Assembly: GCA_030323885.1 (NCBI GenBank)
Contig: CM059186.1
Span: 172,375,351-172,439,350 of the forward strand
DNA from: Branchipolynoe longqiensis
Lineage: Eukaryota; Annelida; Polychaeta; Phyllodocida; Polynoidae
Reading direction: 5' to 3'
Length of the DNA: 64,000 bases
The position numbers were made by a program, and so were the translations under genes. Below the pieces are notes generated by a model. It was given only the letters and a program-made list of their open reading frames with translations. It did not search any database and was not told where the DNA came from. This document shows, piece after piece, positions 25,201-34,399 of this stretch (its first letter is position 1; the number at the start of each line of letters is the position of its first letter).

Positions 25201-25316
25201 CTTTAAAGCACCATAGTCCAATGAGAACACTGTTGGATTATGCAGCTTTAAGGCTCCATAGTCCAATGAGAACACTGTTGGATTATGCAGCTTTAAGGCT
25301 CCATAGTCCAATGAGA
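13256..25316. repeat. 45-bp satellite array, 268 units, 12.06 kb
   Basis: The unit is GTTGGATTATGCAGCTTTAA + AGCACCATAGTCC + AATGAGAACACT. Spacing gives 268 units, with the last cut about 5 bp short. Five irregular units shift phase: +1 near 13,925, 15,545, 15,815 and 21,894 (each GAGGAACACT), and +2 near 16,833 (AAAGGCATCC). Variation is almost confined to position 21 (A/G), 24 (A/T) and 40 (A/G). The unit is an imperfect 34-bp palindrome centred on TTTAAA. Each half corresponds to the terminal inverted repeat of S-MITE, whose parts flank the array on both sides. Confidence 0.98.
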
Positions 25317-25422
25317 AAATCCACATTTTCTAAACCAAAAGATTTACGTAGATTTTAAGCTACATATCCAACGTGAACATCTTATTCACTTAATCGTGTG
25401 TTGCTGCATATAATTAGATGCT
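25317..25422 (+). mobile_element. S-MITE, left part, abutting the satellite
   Basis: After the last satellite unit the sequence continues as AAAATCCACATTTTCTAAAC, then GTAGATTTTAAGCTACATAT. This matches the reverse complement of 46,140-46,235 (TTTTCAAAACCAAACC, TAGATTTCATTCTACATATC). It is truncated at about 25,422 by the SINE-A array. Its orientation is the same as the left flank, so the array sits between two head-to-tail copies. Confidence 0.75.
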
Positions 25423-26566
25423 GTAGTAGTCAGCACTGACCTCTCAGGCAAGTAACCACATAGACAGGTAGGTGTGGGGAGTGTGGTGATATCAGGGAGT
25501 CTAGGTGGTCTAATGGTTAGCACACTGGCCCGGAGTGCCAAGAGATGTAGGTTCGAGTCCCGCTCTAGGTGCAATATTTCCCATTTTCATCACCCCCACA
25601 ACACTGGTTGCCGTGATCAGGATCCTGTACAAGCTTTGCGCTGTATGGTTGTTGAACCTACCCTGTGTATGCATGTGTTAGTGCATTGCCTGTATGTATG
25701 TAATTGTAAGCATTACAAGACTGACAATTCCAGGGGGACGAGTGTAGTGGTCTGCACTGACCTCTCAGGCAAGTAACCACATAGACAGGTAGGCATGGGT
25801 AGTGTGGTGATATCAGGGAGCCTAGGTGGTGTAATGGTTAGCACACTGGCCTGGAGTGCCAAGAGATGCGGGTTCGAGTCCTGCTCTAGGCACAGTATTT
25901 CCCATTTTCATCACCCCCACAACACTGGTTGCCGTGATCATGATCCTGTACAAGCTTTGCGCTGTATGGTTGTTGAACCTACCCTGTGTATGTATGTGTT
26001 AGTGCATTGCCTGTATGTATGTAATTGTCAGCATTAAAATACTTACAATTCCAGGGGGACGAGTGTAGTGGTCTGCACTGACCTCTCATGCAAGTAACCA
26101 CATAGACAGGTATGCGTGGTTAGTGTGGTGATATTAGGGAGTCTAGGTGGTGAAATGGTTAGCACACTGGCCCGGAGTGCCAAGAGATGTAGGTTTGAGT
26201 CCCGCTCTAGGTGCAATATTCCCCATTTTCATCACCCCCACGACACTGGTTGCCGTGATCAGGATCCTGTACAAGCTTTGCGCTGTATGGTTGTTGAACC
26301 TACCCTGTGTATGTATGTGTTAGTGCATTGCCTGTATTTATGTAATTGTCAGCATTAAAATACTTACAATTCCAGGGGGACGAGTGTAGTGGTCTGCACT
26401 GACCTCTCATGCAAGTAACCACATAGACAGGTATGCGTGGTTAGTGTGGTGATATTAGGGAGTCTAGGTGGTGAAATGGTTAGCACACTGGCCCGGAGTG
26501 CCAAGAGATGTAGGTTCGAGTCCCGCTCTAGGTGCAATATTTCCCATTTTCATCACCCCCACGACA
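25423..26566 (+). repeat. Tandem SINE-A array: four copies, 321-bp period
   Basis: Four SINE-A units (about 179 bp each) alternate with three copies of a ~142-bp spacer (CTGTACAAGCTTTGCGCTGT; AATTCCAGGGGGACGAGTG). Corresponding bases are 321 bp apart (tRNA-like starts near 25,500, 25,821, 26,142 and 26,463). The second copy has the best cloverleaf: acceptor GCCTAGG pairs with TCTAGGC, D loop AATGGTTA, T arm GCGGG-TTCGAGT-CCTGC, apparent anticodon GGA. Serine tRNAs need a long variable arm, which is missing here, and other copies lose U33. These are therefore scored as tRNA-like repeats. The array touches the S-MITE flank of the satellite. Confidence 0.85.
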
Positions 26567-26584
26567 ATAATAAGCAAATATAAT

Positions 26585-26782
26585 ATAACAATTCACTGCT
26601 GAAGCCAATGATGTTTGCAATTTGAAATGCTTGCCAAAAATTGATTTGACATGTTTTCAATTCAAATATTTCCAAAGTTAGCCATTTAAAATAAAAGTCA
26701 CTGCAGACTAAAGTAAAGTAGATAATACTGTTCAAGCAATTTAACTCAGGAAATGGCAGAAACTCGAAAACGATGCAACTTT
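26585..26782 (+). mobile_element. S-MITE fragment
   Basis: Contains the family words CTGCTGAAGCC, TATTTCCAAAGTTA, AGTAAAGTAGATAATACTG and the right end GGCAGAAACTCGAAAACGAT plus GCAACTTT. The left part is missing. Confidence 0.65.
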
Positions 26783-26828
26783 GACCCTTTTGGGCAGGGA
26801 ACACCTGGGGCACATACAAGTATTATGC

Positions 26829-28956
26829 GCTTATAGTAGGTATCCCAAGAGAGTGCCGCACACTGGTGGAAATGCATCATTTGGTACCAATAAAAGCTCA
26901 TGTTAAACTCACTAAAGTATATGGAATAATAGCTTATGAACTGCTCTTTATGTATGTGTTATTTATTATATCTGTCACTGTTCCAAATTTGAATAAAAAC
27001 TGTATATTGGAGAGTCAAATTTGTGCATTTCAAACCTTTTGGCCATATCTCCAGATCATCAAGAATTGTTGTGGCAACATTCAATTCAGGTTGAGCAAGG
27101 CCCCATAGGTCCCAGATGTTCAAAATCACATAGAAATGATAAAGGAGCTTCTTAGCCACATTGTAGTATCAAACATCAATGAGAAATCTGAAAAGAATTA
27201 TTGTTAAAAAACGTTTGAAAACTTCAAAATGATGCAAAAATGGCTCATAATTCTAAATATAATTTCTTTTATATCATTATAAGCCTAATTTTGTCCTCTA
27301 TTTAAATAATAACATTATTTTTGTCTATCCTGCATGGGGAAAGGTGCAAAAATGTGCTAACACAAGAGAAAATAAATACTGGCTCTACTGAATAGCTGAT
27401 GTTGACAGTGACTGGCACTCGCTTGCTTTTCAATTTTAGCACTATTTTTGATTAAGTCATGCTTCTAAATTACAGAATTTAAACTTAGCAGTCAGTGGTC
27501 ACACTCCTAATTAACAAAATCTAATCTAAAGCAGTGGAATATTCATTGGCATTGTGATTTTTGTTGGTCAAATTAGATTTTTTAGCATTCGCTCTCATAT
27601 GTTTACCACAGTGACAGTACACTTTGCCGCTCACCAGGTCATTTTCTTCAATTTTAGCACTCTCTACTTATTATAAAGTATTAGCAGTGAATAGTCACAC
27701 TTCTAATAAACAAAATTTGACCTGAAGCAGTGATGTATTCATTGACATTGTGCTTTTTGTTAGGCGTTTTTGTTCTATTAATGTTTGCTCGGGTGTGTTT
27801 ATCGCAGTGACAATGATTGTTGCTCGCCGGCTCATTTTCTTCAATTTTAGCAGTCTCTCATTAATATAATGTCACACTCCTAAATAATAGAATGTGATCT
27901 TACCAGTGATCAGTCACGCTTCTAAATAACAGACTTTGTTCTGAACCAGTGAAATGTTTTGTACTTTTTGTTTGATTAATGCTTGCTCATGTGGGTTTAC
28001 TGAGGTGACAGTGATCACTGCTCACTGGCTCATTGCTTTCAATTTCAGCAGTCCTCATTGTTATGAAGTCAGGCTCACAAATAACAAAGGTTGATCTTAT
28101 CAGTGAATAGTCATGCTCCTAAATAACCAAATTTGGTCTGAAGCAGTGAAAAATTCATTGTGCTCTTTTCTTTTATTATGCTTGCTCACCTTTGTTTACC
28201 ATTGGCCCTACTGAATAGCTGATGTTGACAGTGACTGGTGCTTGCTTGCTCTTTTCAATTTTAGCACTATTTTTATTAAGTCACGCTGACAAATTAATGA
28301 ATTTGGTCTGAGCAATGAATAGTTATGCTACTAAATAATAGTATTTGATCTGAAGCAGTGAATAGTCATGCTCCTAAATAACAGTATTTGATATAAGGCA
28401 GTGAATAGTCATTACCCACCAGCCTACCCCCTAATTTTGTTTACAAAATTGAGATTTATCTCCATTTTCCTAACAATTCCCATGATTATGCTGAAACTAT
28501 AACAGTATCGGTTTGTTTCTGGTAATTTGTTTTTACTACATGGTAATTTTGGTAGTCAGATGAAATTTCAAAGATATTGATTGTGCACTTTTGAAAATAA
28601 AAGCATTATGTAACTCATACCTCTCAATATCTCGAAAAATAATATGATGGTTACTGTGGAAAAAAATAGACTTGAAATATGTATAGTACTAATACATATT
28701 CCTGAAATACAAGTTCCTGTGTCCATTACTTTTTTAATAATCAAGTGCTGTAATGTGGGTTTCATACAAAATGCCAAAATGTGTGATTCTTGGGTCAAGT
28801 TTGGGAATATTAAAAACCCTATAACTTTTGAACTAATCATCCGATTTTAATCAACTTGGTGTGTTTTTTCTTCTCCTGGTACAAGCTGTCAAACTGCATT
28901 ACAATATAGTACTTTCCATTGAGTTGCAAAAATGAGTTGGGATACCTACTTAGTTA
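26829..28956. mobile_element. AT-rich element bounded by inverted repeats, about 2.1 kb
   Basis: TAGGTATCCCAA at 26,837-26,848 is the exact inverse of TTGGGATACCTA at 28,937-28,948, with imperfect extension outward (CTTATAG and TTAGTTATAG). The interior has no ORF above about 90 aa. It contains a degenerate tandem repeat and AT-rich single-copy flanks. A non-autonomous DNA element is the simplest reading. A 12-bp exact repeat over 2.1 kb could also be coincidental. Confidence 0.45.
27360..28425. repeat. Degenerate ~200-bp tandem repeat, about five units
   Basis: The landmark TTCAATTTTAGCA recurs near 27,434, 27,649, 27,842, 28,040 and 28,256, i.e. 193-216 bp apart. Each unit also carries GCAGTGAATAGTCA, CTCCTAAATAACA and CTTGCTC words. 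The units are strongly diverged, so this repeat is old, in contrast to the fresh 45-bp satellite. Confidence 0.75.
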
Positions 28957-29149
28957 TAGCCTGGATGTGCCTGTAGTTAAATAGACTAGTTCGTCATTCC
29001 AGCCGCATGGTGCATTGTGGGATGCCCTAAAAGCAAAACAACCCCACGAGAAGCACATGGCACTCACTAATACACTGGGTGCAGCTATGAAATGTGCTAG
29101 TTTCAGCTCATCTCAGCTCTTGTTTGAAACATAGAATACCTGCCACACT

Positions 29150-29690
29150 TCCTCCACACCCCCACACCCCCACACCACTCACTCAACCCACACCACCCAC
29201 ACCACCCACACCACCCACACCACCCACACCACCCACACCACCCACACCACCCACACCACCCACACCACCCACACCACCCACATTATCCACGCCACCCAAC
29301 CTCCGACACCACCCACACCACCAACACCACCAACACCACCAACACCACCATCACTCACACCACCCACAACCCACATCACCACCACCTCCCACACCTCCCA
29401 CACCTCCCACACCTCCCACACCACCCACACCAGCCACACCACCCACACCACCCACACCACCCAACCTCCGACACCATCCACACCACCCACATCACCCCCA
29501 CCTCCCACACCACACCCACCTCCCACCCTCCACCACCACTCCTACCCACACCACCCACACTACCCACACCATCCGCACCACCCACACCTCTCACACCACC
29601 CACACCACCCATACCACCCACACCCACCATTACTCACACCCCCCCCCCACCACCCCACCCCACCCCTCACCAACACCATCCACACCCCGC
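29150..29690. repeat. CACCCACAC nonamer repeat
   Basis: (CCACACCAC)n with CCAACCTCCGACACC and CCTCCCACA variants. The Thr/Pro and Gly/Val/Trp ORFs overlapping it are repeat artefacts. Confidence 0.9.
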
Positions 29691-29834
29691 TCCCTTATAC
29701 TCTCAGCCCAGCCTCACTTTAAAGTCATGATCTCTCCGCTGGTCGCGGCGATGCGGCACATTAGGCTCGCGTTACCAGCGTCCCTAACACCCCTCGCCCT
29801 GTAATCCCACCCCATCAACAACAGCTCGCCTCAA

Positions 29835-30200
29835 TCACTCGCCATTTCGGCGCGCCGATCCGCCGATCCGCCGATCCGCCGATCCGCCGATCCGCCGCTT
29901 CGCCGATTCACCGGCGCAATAATCGGATAAAGCCGACGCTGCTCGGAGGGTTAAGTACACGCGACGTAAGCCGGCCCAACACGCCCACTAGCGGGATTTA
30001 CGGGAACTACGCCGCGCCTTCCCGCGCTTTTCAGGCGGGCGTTGCTAGGATGCATGGCTGAACGCGCGATTGTCGTCTGACAGCCCCGTGCACGTCAGAT
30101 CGAATCACCAGGGGGCGCGCTGCTCCGGGGGTGGTTGGGGGGGGGGGGGAGGGGGAGGGTCGGCCATAAGCTGCTGTTCTGTGGCGCATGCGCGGGGAAT
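29835..30200. promoter_or_regulatory. CpG islet with CTCF-like and NRF1-like sites
   Basis: CpG-dense sequence begins with six copies of CCGATCCG (29,850-29,895). TCACCAGGGGGCGCGCTG at 30,105-30,122 matches the CTCF core well, and GCGCATGCGC at 30,184-30,193 matches NRF1. A G-run lies at 30,139. It resembles a promoter or insulator, but no coding exon was found next to it. Confidence 0.45.
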
Positions 30201-30477
30201 TAAAGGGCCTCATTAAGGGCAGCATTGTTGTCCACCAACCCTCCTTTCTTTTCAAATTGTTTCCCCATCACTGGAATAAGCTTATTTTAGTTTAAAACAA
30301 AAACCACCACACCACCCAAAACCACAGCTTATGGGTTCATGGTTTTCGCACTTATTTGCCCGATCCAGAAGAAACGATAGTAAAAAGGGAGAAAGGCCAC
30401 ACAGGAGCAATGGGTCTAATTTACAATAAACAATGCACAATTTAGAGATGAAGAACTGCTATTCTAATATAGTAATA

Positions 30478-30805
30478 ACCGGGCGCGGTAGCCTAATCGG
30501 TAGAGCACGGGCCTCACATATGGAAGGTCAGGAGTTCGGTTCCCGGTCGAGTCAAACCAGTGACTTATTAAATTGATACTTGTCACTTCATAGCCTGGTA
30601 CTCAGCATGAATATGATAGGGCAAGGACTGGTTAGCTCAGGGTCAGGATAATGTGACTGAGAGTGATATCAGGTCATGGTGCCAGTGGTTGGATTTCCCA
30701 GTGGGGCGGAACTATAAAGTCACAATGAGTGTGCACTGTCATAAGTCGGTACCTGACCTGATATGACCTTAGATGTTGCCAGGATGTAAAACTCCAACAA
30801 CAAAC
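30478..30805 (+). mobile_element. SINE-B, best preserved tRNA head
   Basis: The head reads CCGGGCGCGGTAGCCTAATC, GGTAGAGCACGGG and AGTTCGGTTCCCGG (A and B boxes intact). It is followed by the body TCAGGATAATGTGACTGAGA, and ends in TGTAAAACTCCAACAACAAA. A useful reference copy for the family. Confidence 0.92.
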
Positions 30806-30889
30806 TTGAGCAGCAGATATTTATTAGCAGTAGTTCGTAGCACTTTACTTGTAGATCTATGAAAGGTCCCTGAGCCTTACACACATTGG

Positions 30890-31240
30890 TTGGTTGTTGG
30901 AATTTTACGTCCTGGCAACATCTAAGGTCATACATAGAAGGACGGGTACCAACTTGTGAAAGCGCACACTCATTGCAACTTTTATAGTGGTGCCCCACTG
31001 AGAAACCAGATCACCAGCACCATGGCCTGATATCCCACTCAGTCACATTATCCTGACACTGAGCCAAGCCAGTCCTTGCATCCTAGTTATCCTAATAATG
31101 TCAAGCGCCTGGCTAGGATGCGACAAGTATCAATGTTTAAATCATTGGTTTGACTCCACCATAGTTCGAACCCATTCGAATCCCACAATCTACCAAAACG
31201 GGAGACGAACGCTCAATTCATTCGGCCAACCCGTCTGGTG
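30890..31240 (-). mobile_element. SINE-B copy, tail-to-tail with the previous one
   Basis: Reverse copy with tail TTGGTTGTTGGAATTTTACG at the left and a degenerate head at the right (CCAACCCGTCTGGTG). There is a small internal insertion near 30,935 and a duplicated GAACCCATTCGAATCCC region in the head. It faces the copy at 30,478-30,805, giving a 750-bp inverted SINE pair. Confidence 0.85.
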
Positions 31241-31389
31241 CACAGCACATGTAGATCTATGGACGGTTCCAAAGCCTTTCAGATATTCATACGTATTCAG
31301 ACAGTTTAGGAGGTATTGAAACTACCCCAGGTAGTTGTCATGTGGTGTCACTTGTTACCAAATTTACCCGGCTTGAAAGGTTAACTTAC

Positions 31390-31425
31390 CCCCCCCCCCC
31401 CTCCCCTCCCCCCCCGCCCCCTCTT
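31390..31425. repeat. Poly-C/CT tract
   Basis: C-rich homopolymer-like tract (C11, CTCCCC, C9). No function seen. Confidence 0.8.
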
Positions 31426-31577
31426 GGAACCTTACAATTACATAGGTATCTTTGTTCCTCTTCTAAATTCATTCTTTTACAGATATAATGCCATCTTGAA
31501 TCATTGACGTCACCCATGCTTATTAAATTATACCATGAAACTATGCTACTGTTGTCACTTACTGCCATTTACTTAAA

Positions 31578-31894
31578 CCTGTCACACTACGGCTTGCGAC
31601 CACTTTGCGACCACTTTGGACAAAAGAACCCACAGTCACCGGTGACCTACTTGCGAACAAAACAATTGGCACATACCTCCTTGCGACCAAAACAATTGGC
31701 ACAAACCTCCTTGCAACCATTTTGCACTTTGAAACAGTGTTCGGACAGCTCGCCATGTGGATCGTGTCGAAAGGAGGTCGGTGACCACTGAGGACCATTT
31801 TGCGACCACTTTGCGACCACTCGGGGCAATTTTGACAGCACTTGCGACCATTTTTTGTGATGTAAAAACTGGTCGCAAGCAATAGTGTGACTCG
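31578..31894. mobile_element. MITE with CACACTA ends and TTGCGACCAC subterminal repeats
   Basis: The ends CCTGTCACACTACGGCTTGC and (inverse) GCAAGCAATAGTGTGACTCG form inverted repeats of about 25 bp. Inside are at least seven copies of TTGCGACCA in direct orientation, and the shared core CACAGTCACCGGTGACC. No ORF matches a transposase. A second member is at 51,577-52,197. Confidence 0.8.
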
Positions 31895-32052
31895 GATATT
31901 ACATAAATGGTTGCAATTGTTCGCACCATTGTTTCGACGCTGGAAAAAAATAGAAGAATCCTCTTGTGATCAGCCAGTTTCATTTATGTTGTTTCAAATT
32001 GTATACCAATTAATGCAATATTGAGAGACAGCGATATACTAAGCTTACTTTT

Positions 32053-32975
32053 GTTTGTTGGGGTTTTACACCATAGCAACATCTAAGGTCATATGAGGAT
32101 GGGTACCGATTTGTGACAGTACACACTCATGGCAACGTTTTACAGTGCTGTCCTACTAGGAGGCCAGCACCATGACCCGATATCCAACTCAGTCATATTT
32201 TTTTATATATTTTTTTTTTATTGAGGCTGTATTTATACTGTCCATAGCATGTAAGCCCGGGTACCCAGGCTTGTTTTCAATGCTGGCCAGCTGTAGTTTT
32301 GGTGTTGTCTTACCAAGCAGTAGCTGCTGATAAGTTATTTGATTGTCTGCATTTCAGTAGCAGATAGATAGTCTGTTGGTATGTTTAGTAGTCAGTTTTT
32401 TGTGGGGCCCTCTTGGCATTGTATTTTTGTTCTATTCTTATTACTATGTTAGTTGTTTTCTTAAGGTTCTATATTAGTGTTTTGGGGATTTCTTGGGAAG
32501 ATTTTTCCGATTTTTTCTACTTAATTCTATACTAGCCTATTTTATTTACATGTCCATAGGCCTGTACGTAATAGGTGGTTGAGTTATGTTTGTTTGAATT
32601 TGATTTGACTTATATTGTTGTTAGATATGTTATCTGGCTTTTATATTTCTGGTTGTCCCGCCCTGGGCTGTCCAGTTGGGGGCCGTGACATATCACCTGC
32701 CCCCTTGTGGTGCAGTTCAGTTGGGGTTTCCAGTTTTTATTTTGCACAGATATTTTTTGTATGTTTTTAGGTCAGGGATTTGTCTTTCTTTCACCGTTTG
32801 GGCATTCCATGCCTTGGTGGCCATTTCCAGCGTGCTCCTTTCATTAATAATACTGAGAAAGGCAGTCCTTGCCTTTTCGTATTAATGCCGAGTGCCAGAC
32901 TATGTAACAAGTATCAACTTTGAAAGTCTTTGTTTTGACTCGGCCGGGATTCGAACACCCGAACTTCCGCACGGG
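32053..32975 (-). mobile_element. SINE-B split by a later retroelement insertion
   Basis: The SINE tail and body occupy 32,053-32,196 (TTACACCATAGCAACATCTA ... GATATCCAACTCAGTCATA). The body and head resume at about 32,850-32,975 (GCAGTCCTTGCC, GATTCGAACACCCGAAC). The intervening 650 bp is absent from the other SINE-B copies. Confidence 0.8.
32197..32854 (-). mobile_element. Poly(A)-ended retroelement fragment inside SINE-B
   Basis: Starts with a T-rich tract on + (a poly-A tail on -). It shares GGCTTGTTTTCAATGCTGGCC and later words with 46,977-47,300. No reverse-transcriptase segment is visible, so it may be the 3' UTR of an uncharacterised LINE or a separate SINE-like family. The nested position shows it is younger than the surrounding SINE. 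Confidence 0.6.
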
Positions 32976-32996
32976 AAATATGTTACGAAAGTTATA

Positions 32997-33058
32997 TATA
33001 TATATATAATACATATATATATATAATATATATGTGTATATATATATATATATTTATA

Positions 33059-33100
<42 letters not shown>
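32997..33100. repeat. (TA)n microsatellite
   Basis: Interrupted TA dinucleotide repeats of about 100 bp, directly adjoining the next MITE at its TA target. Confidence 0.9.
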
Positions 33101-33103
<3 letters not shown>

Positions 33104-33281
33104 CAGTAAAACCTCTCTAAATCGACCGACCTTGGGACCGACTTTAAGTGGTCGATTTAGGGAAGTGGTCGGTTCAGGGAGTTAGAATATGGTTACAATG
33201 GTATTGTTGCGACCCAAATAAAGCGATCGTTACAGGGGAGTGGTCGATCTGTGGAGGTTAGCGGTTACGGCGGTTTTACTG
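33104..33281. mobile_element. Small pogo/Tigger-like MITE, 178 bp
   Basis: CAGTAAAACCTCTCTAAATC at the left and GCGGTTTTACTG at the right (imperfect inverse), flanked by TA on both sides. Internal inverted words include GACCGACTTTAAGTGGTCG. No coding capacity. The ends resemble other pogo-type MITEs but differ from the 5,041 element, so this is a separate family. Confidence 0.75.
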
Positions 33282-33342
33282 TATATGTAATACATAGTTA
33301 GCCCCTTTGTGATCAGCGAATTCCATTCATGTTTCAAATTTC

Positions 33343-33668
33343 AGATTAGAATAGTTTTGTTTGTTTGTTTGGTGTTTTTTGGTGATTTTATTTACATCTA
33401 TCTAAGGTCATATCAGGACGGGTATCGACTTTTGACAGGGTGCCCTCATGGTGACTTCATAGTTCTGCCCCACTGGGAAATCCAACCACTGGCACCATGA
33501 CCCAATATCCCACTCAGTCATGTTATTCTGACACTGAGCTAACCAGTCCTTGCCCTATCCTATTAATGCTGAGCACCAGGCTATGAAGTGACAAGTATCA
33601 ATTTATAAGTCATTGGTTTGACTCGACGGGGACCGAACTCCCAATCTCCCGCACGCGAGGCCCGCACA
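33343..33668 (-). mobile_element. SINE-B copy
   Basis: Tail at left (GTTTGTTTGGTG), body CACCATGACCCAATATCCCA, and head starting at CCGAACTCCCAATCTCCCG. It ends at GGCCCGC, where GC-rich sequence takes over, so the extreme 5' end is missing. Confidence 0.85.
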
Positions 33669-33950
33669 CGGCCCGACACTGCGCGGCGCCCGGGGCTCGG
33701 CTCCCGGCAGCTGCAGGCGAGAGCGGGCGGCCTCAGGTGCGCCAAGCGCGCGACAAGCACAGCCTCATCTGGCGGTCTTTTGTGGTCGGCGCGCCGACGC
33801 TTTGTCTGCCGGCCTTTCTTCGCCGCGCCCCGCTAAACCTAAACCCCAGACGGCTCTCCCGGGACGGGCCCGCGGCCGGCCACGTCCCCGGGGGACGCTC
33901 GCTGATTAGCGGGCACGGCGGATCCGGGGGATGGGCTCTAGGGCTGGGTG
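33669..33950. other. GC-rich, CpG-dense islet
   Basis: About 280 bp of CpG-rich sequence (GCGGCGCCCGGGGCTCGG near 33,684; GGACGGGCCCGCGGCCGG near 33,863) begins exactly where the SINE head is lost. It has no recognised exon. It may be a promoter-like islet. Confidence 0.4.
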
Positions 33951-33964
33951 GGTGGACGGGAAGA

Positions 33965-34300
33965 GGGGGGATGTTTGTTGAGGGTGTGTGTGAGCGTGGG
34001 TGTGTGTGAGTGTGTGTGTGAGTGTGTGTGTATGTGAGTGTGTGTGAGTATGTGTGTGAGTGTGTGTGTGAGTGTGTGTGGGTGTGAGTGTGGATGAGTG
34101 CGTGTGTGAGTGAGTGTGTGTGAGTGTGTGTGAGTGTGTGTGACTGTGTGTGACTGTGTGTGAGTGTGTGTTAGTGTGGCTGTGTGTGAGTGTGTGTGAG
34201 TGTGTGTGCGCGTGAGTGCGCGTGTGTGCGCGTGAGTGCGCGTGAGTGCGTCTGAGAGTGTGTGAGTGTGTATGTGAGTGTGTGAGTGTGGCTGTTGGGG
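33965..34300. repeat. GTGTGAGTGTGT repeat
   Basis: Interrupted (TG)n with GTGTGAGT, GTGCGCGTGAGT and GTGTGACT variants. Not coding. Confidence 0.9.
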
Positions 34301-34399
34301 GGGCGGGGGGTAATGGTGCATTAGAGGAGTGAGTGAGATCTAGCGGGTACAGTTAACAATCACTAGACTGGGTTCAGCGCGCTGTGTGTAATATATATG

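Noticed and set aside
13256..25316. CRISPR array
   Set aside because: There are no variable spacers; the whole 45-bp unit repeats, and the window is animal DNA.
13197..25358. Very long ORFs (up to about 1,690 codons) on both strands encoding 15-aa repeats
   Set aside because: They arise because the satellite period is 45 bp with no stop codon in these frames. Both strands are equally open, substitutions show no coding pattern, and frames break only at the few 1-2-bp indels.
25816..25895. A functional tRNA-Ser(GGA) gene
   Set aside because: The cloverleaf is fairly good, but the long variable arm required for serine tRNA is missing, the anticodon stem has a mismatch, sister copies lose U33, and the sequence is dispersed like a SINE.
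33938..34321. His/Thr-rich 127-aa ORF
   Set aside because: Antisense of a GTGTGAGT repeat.
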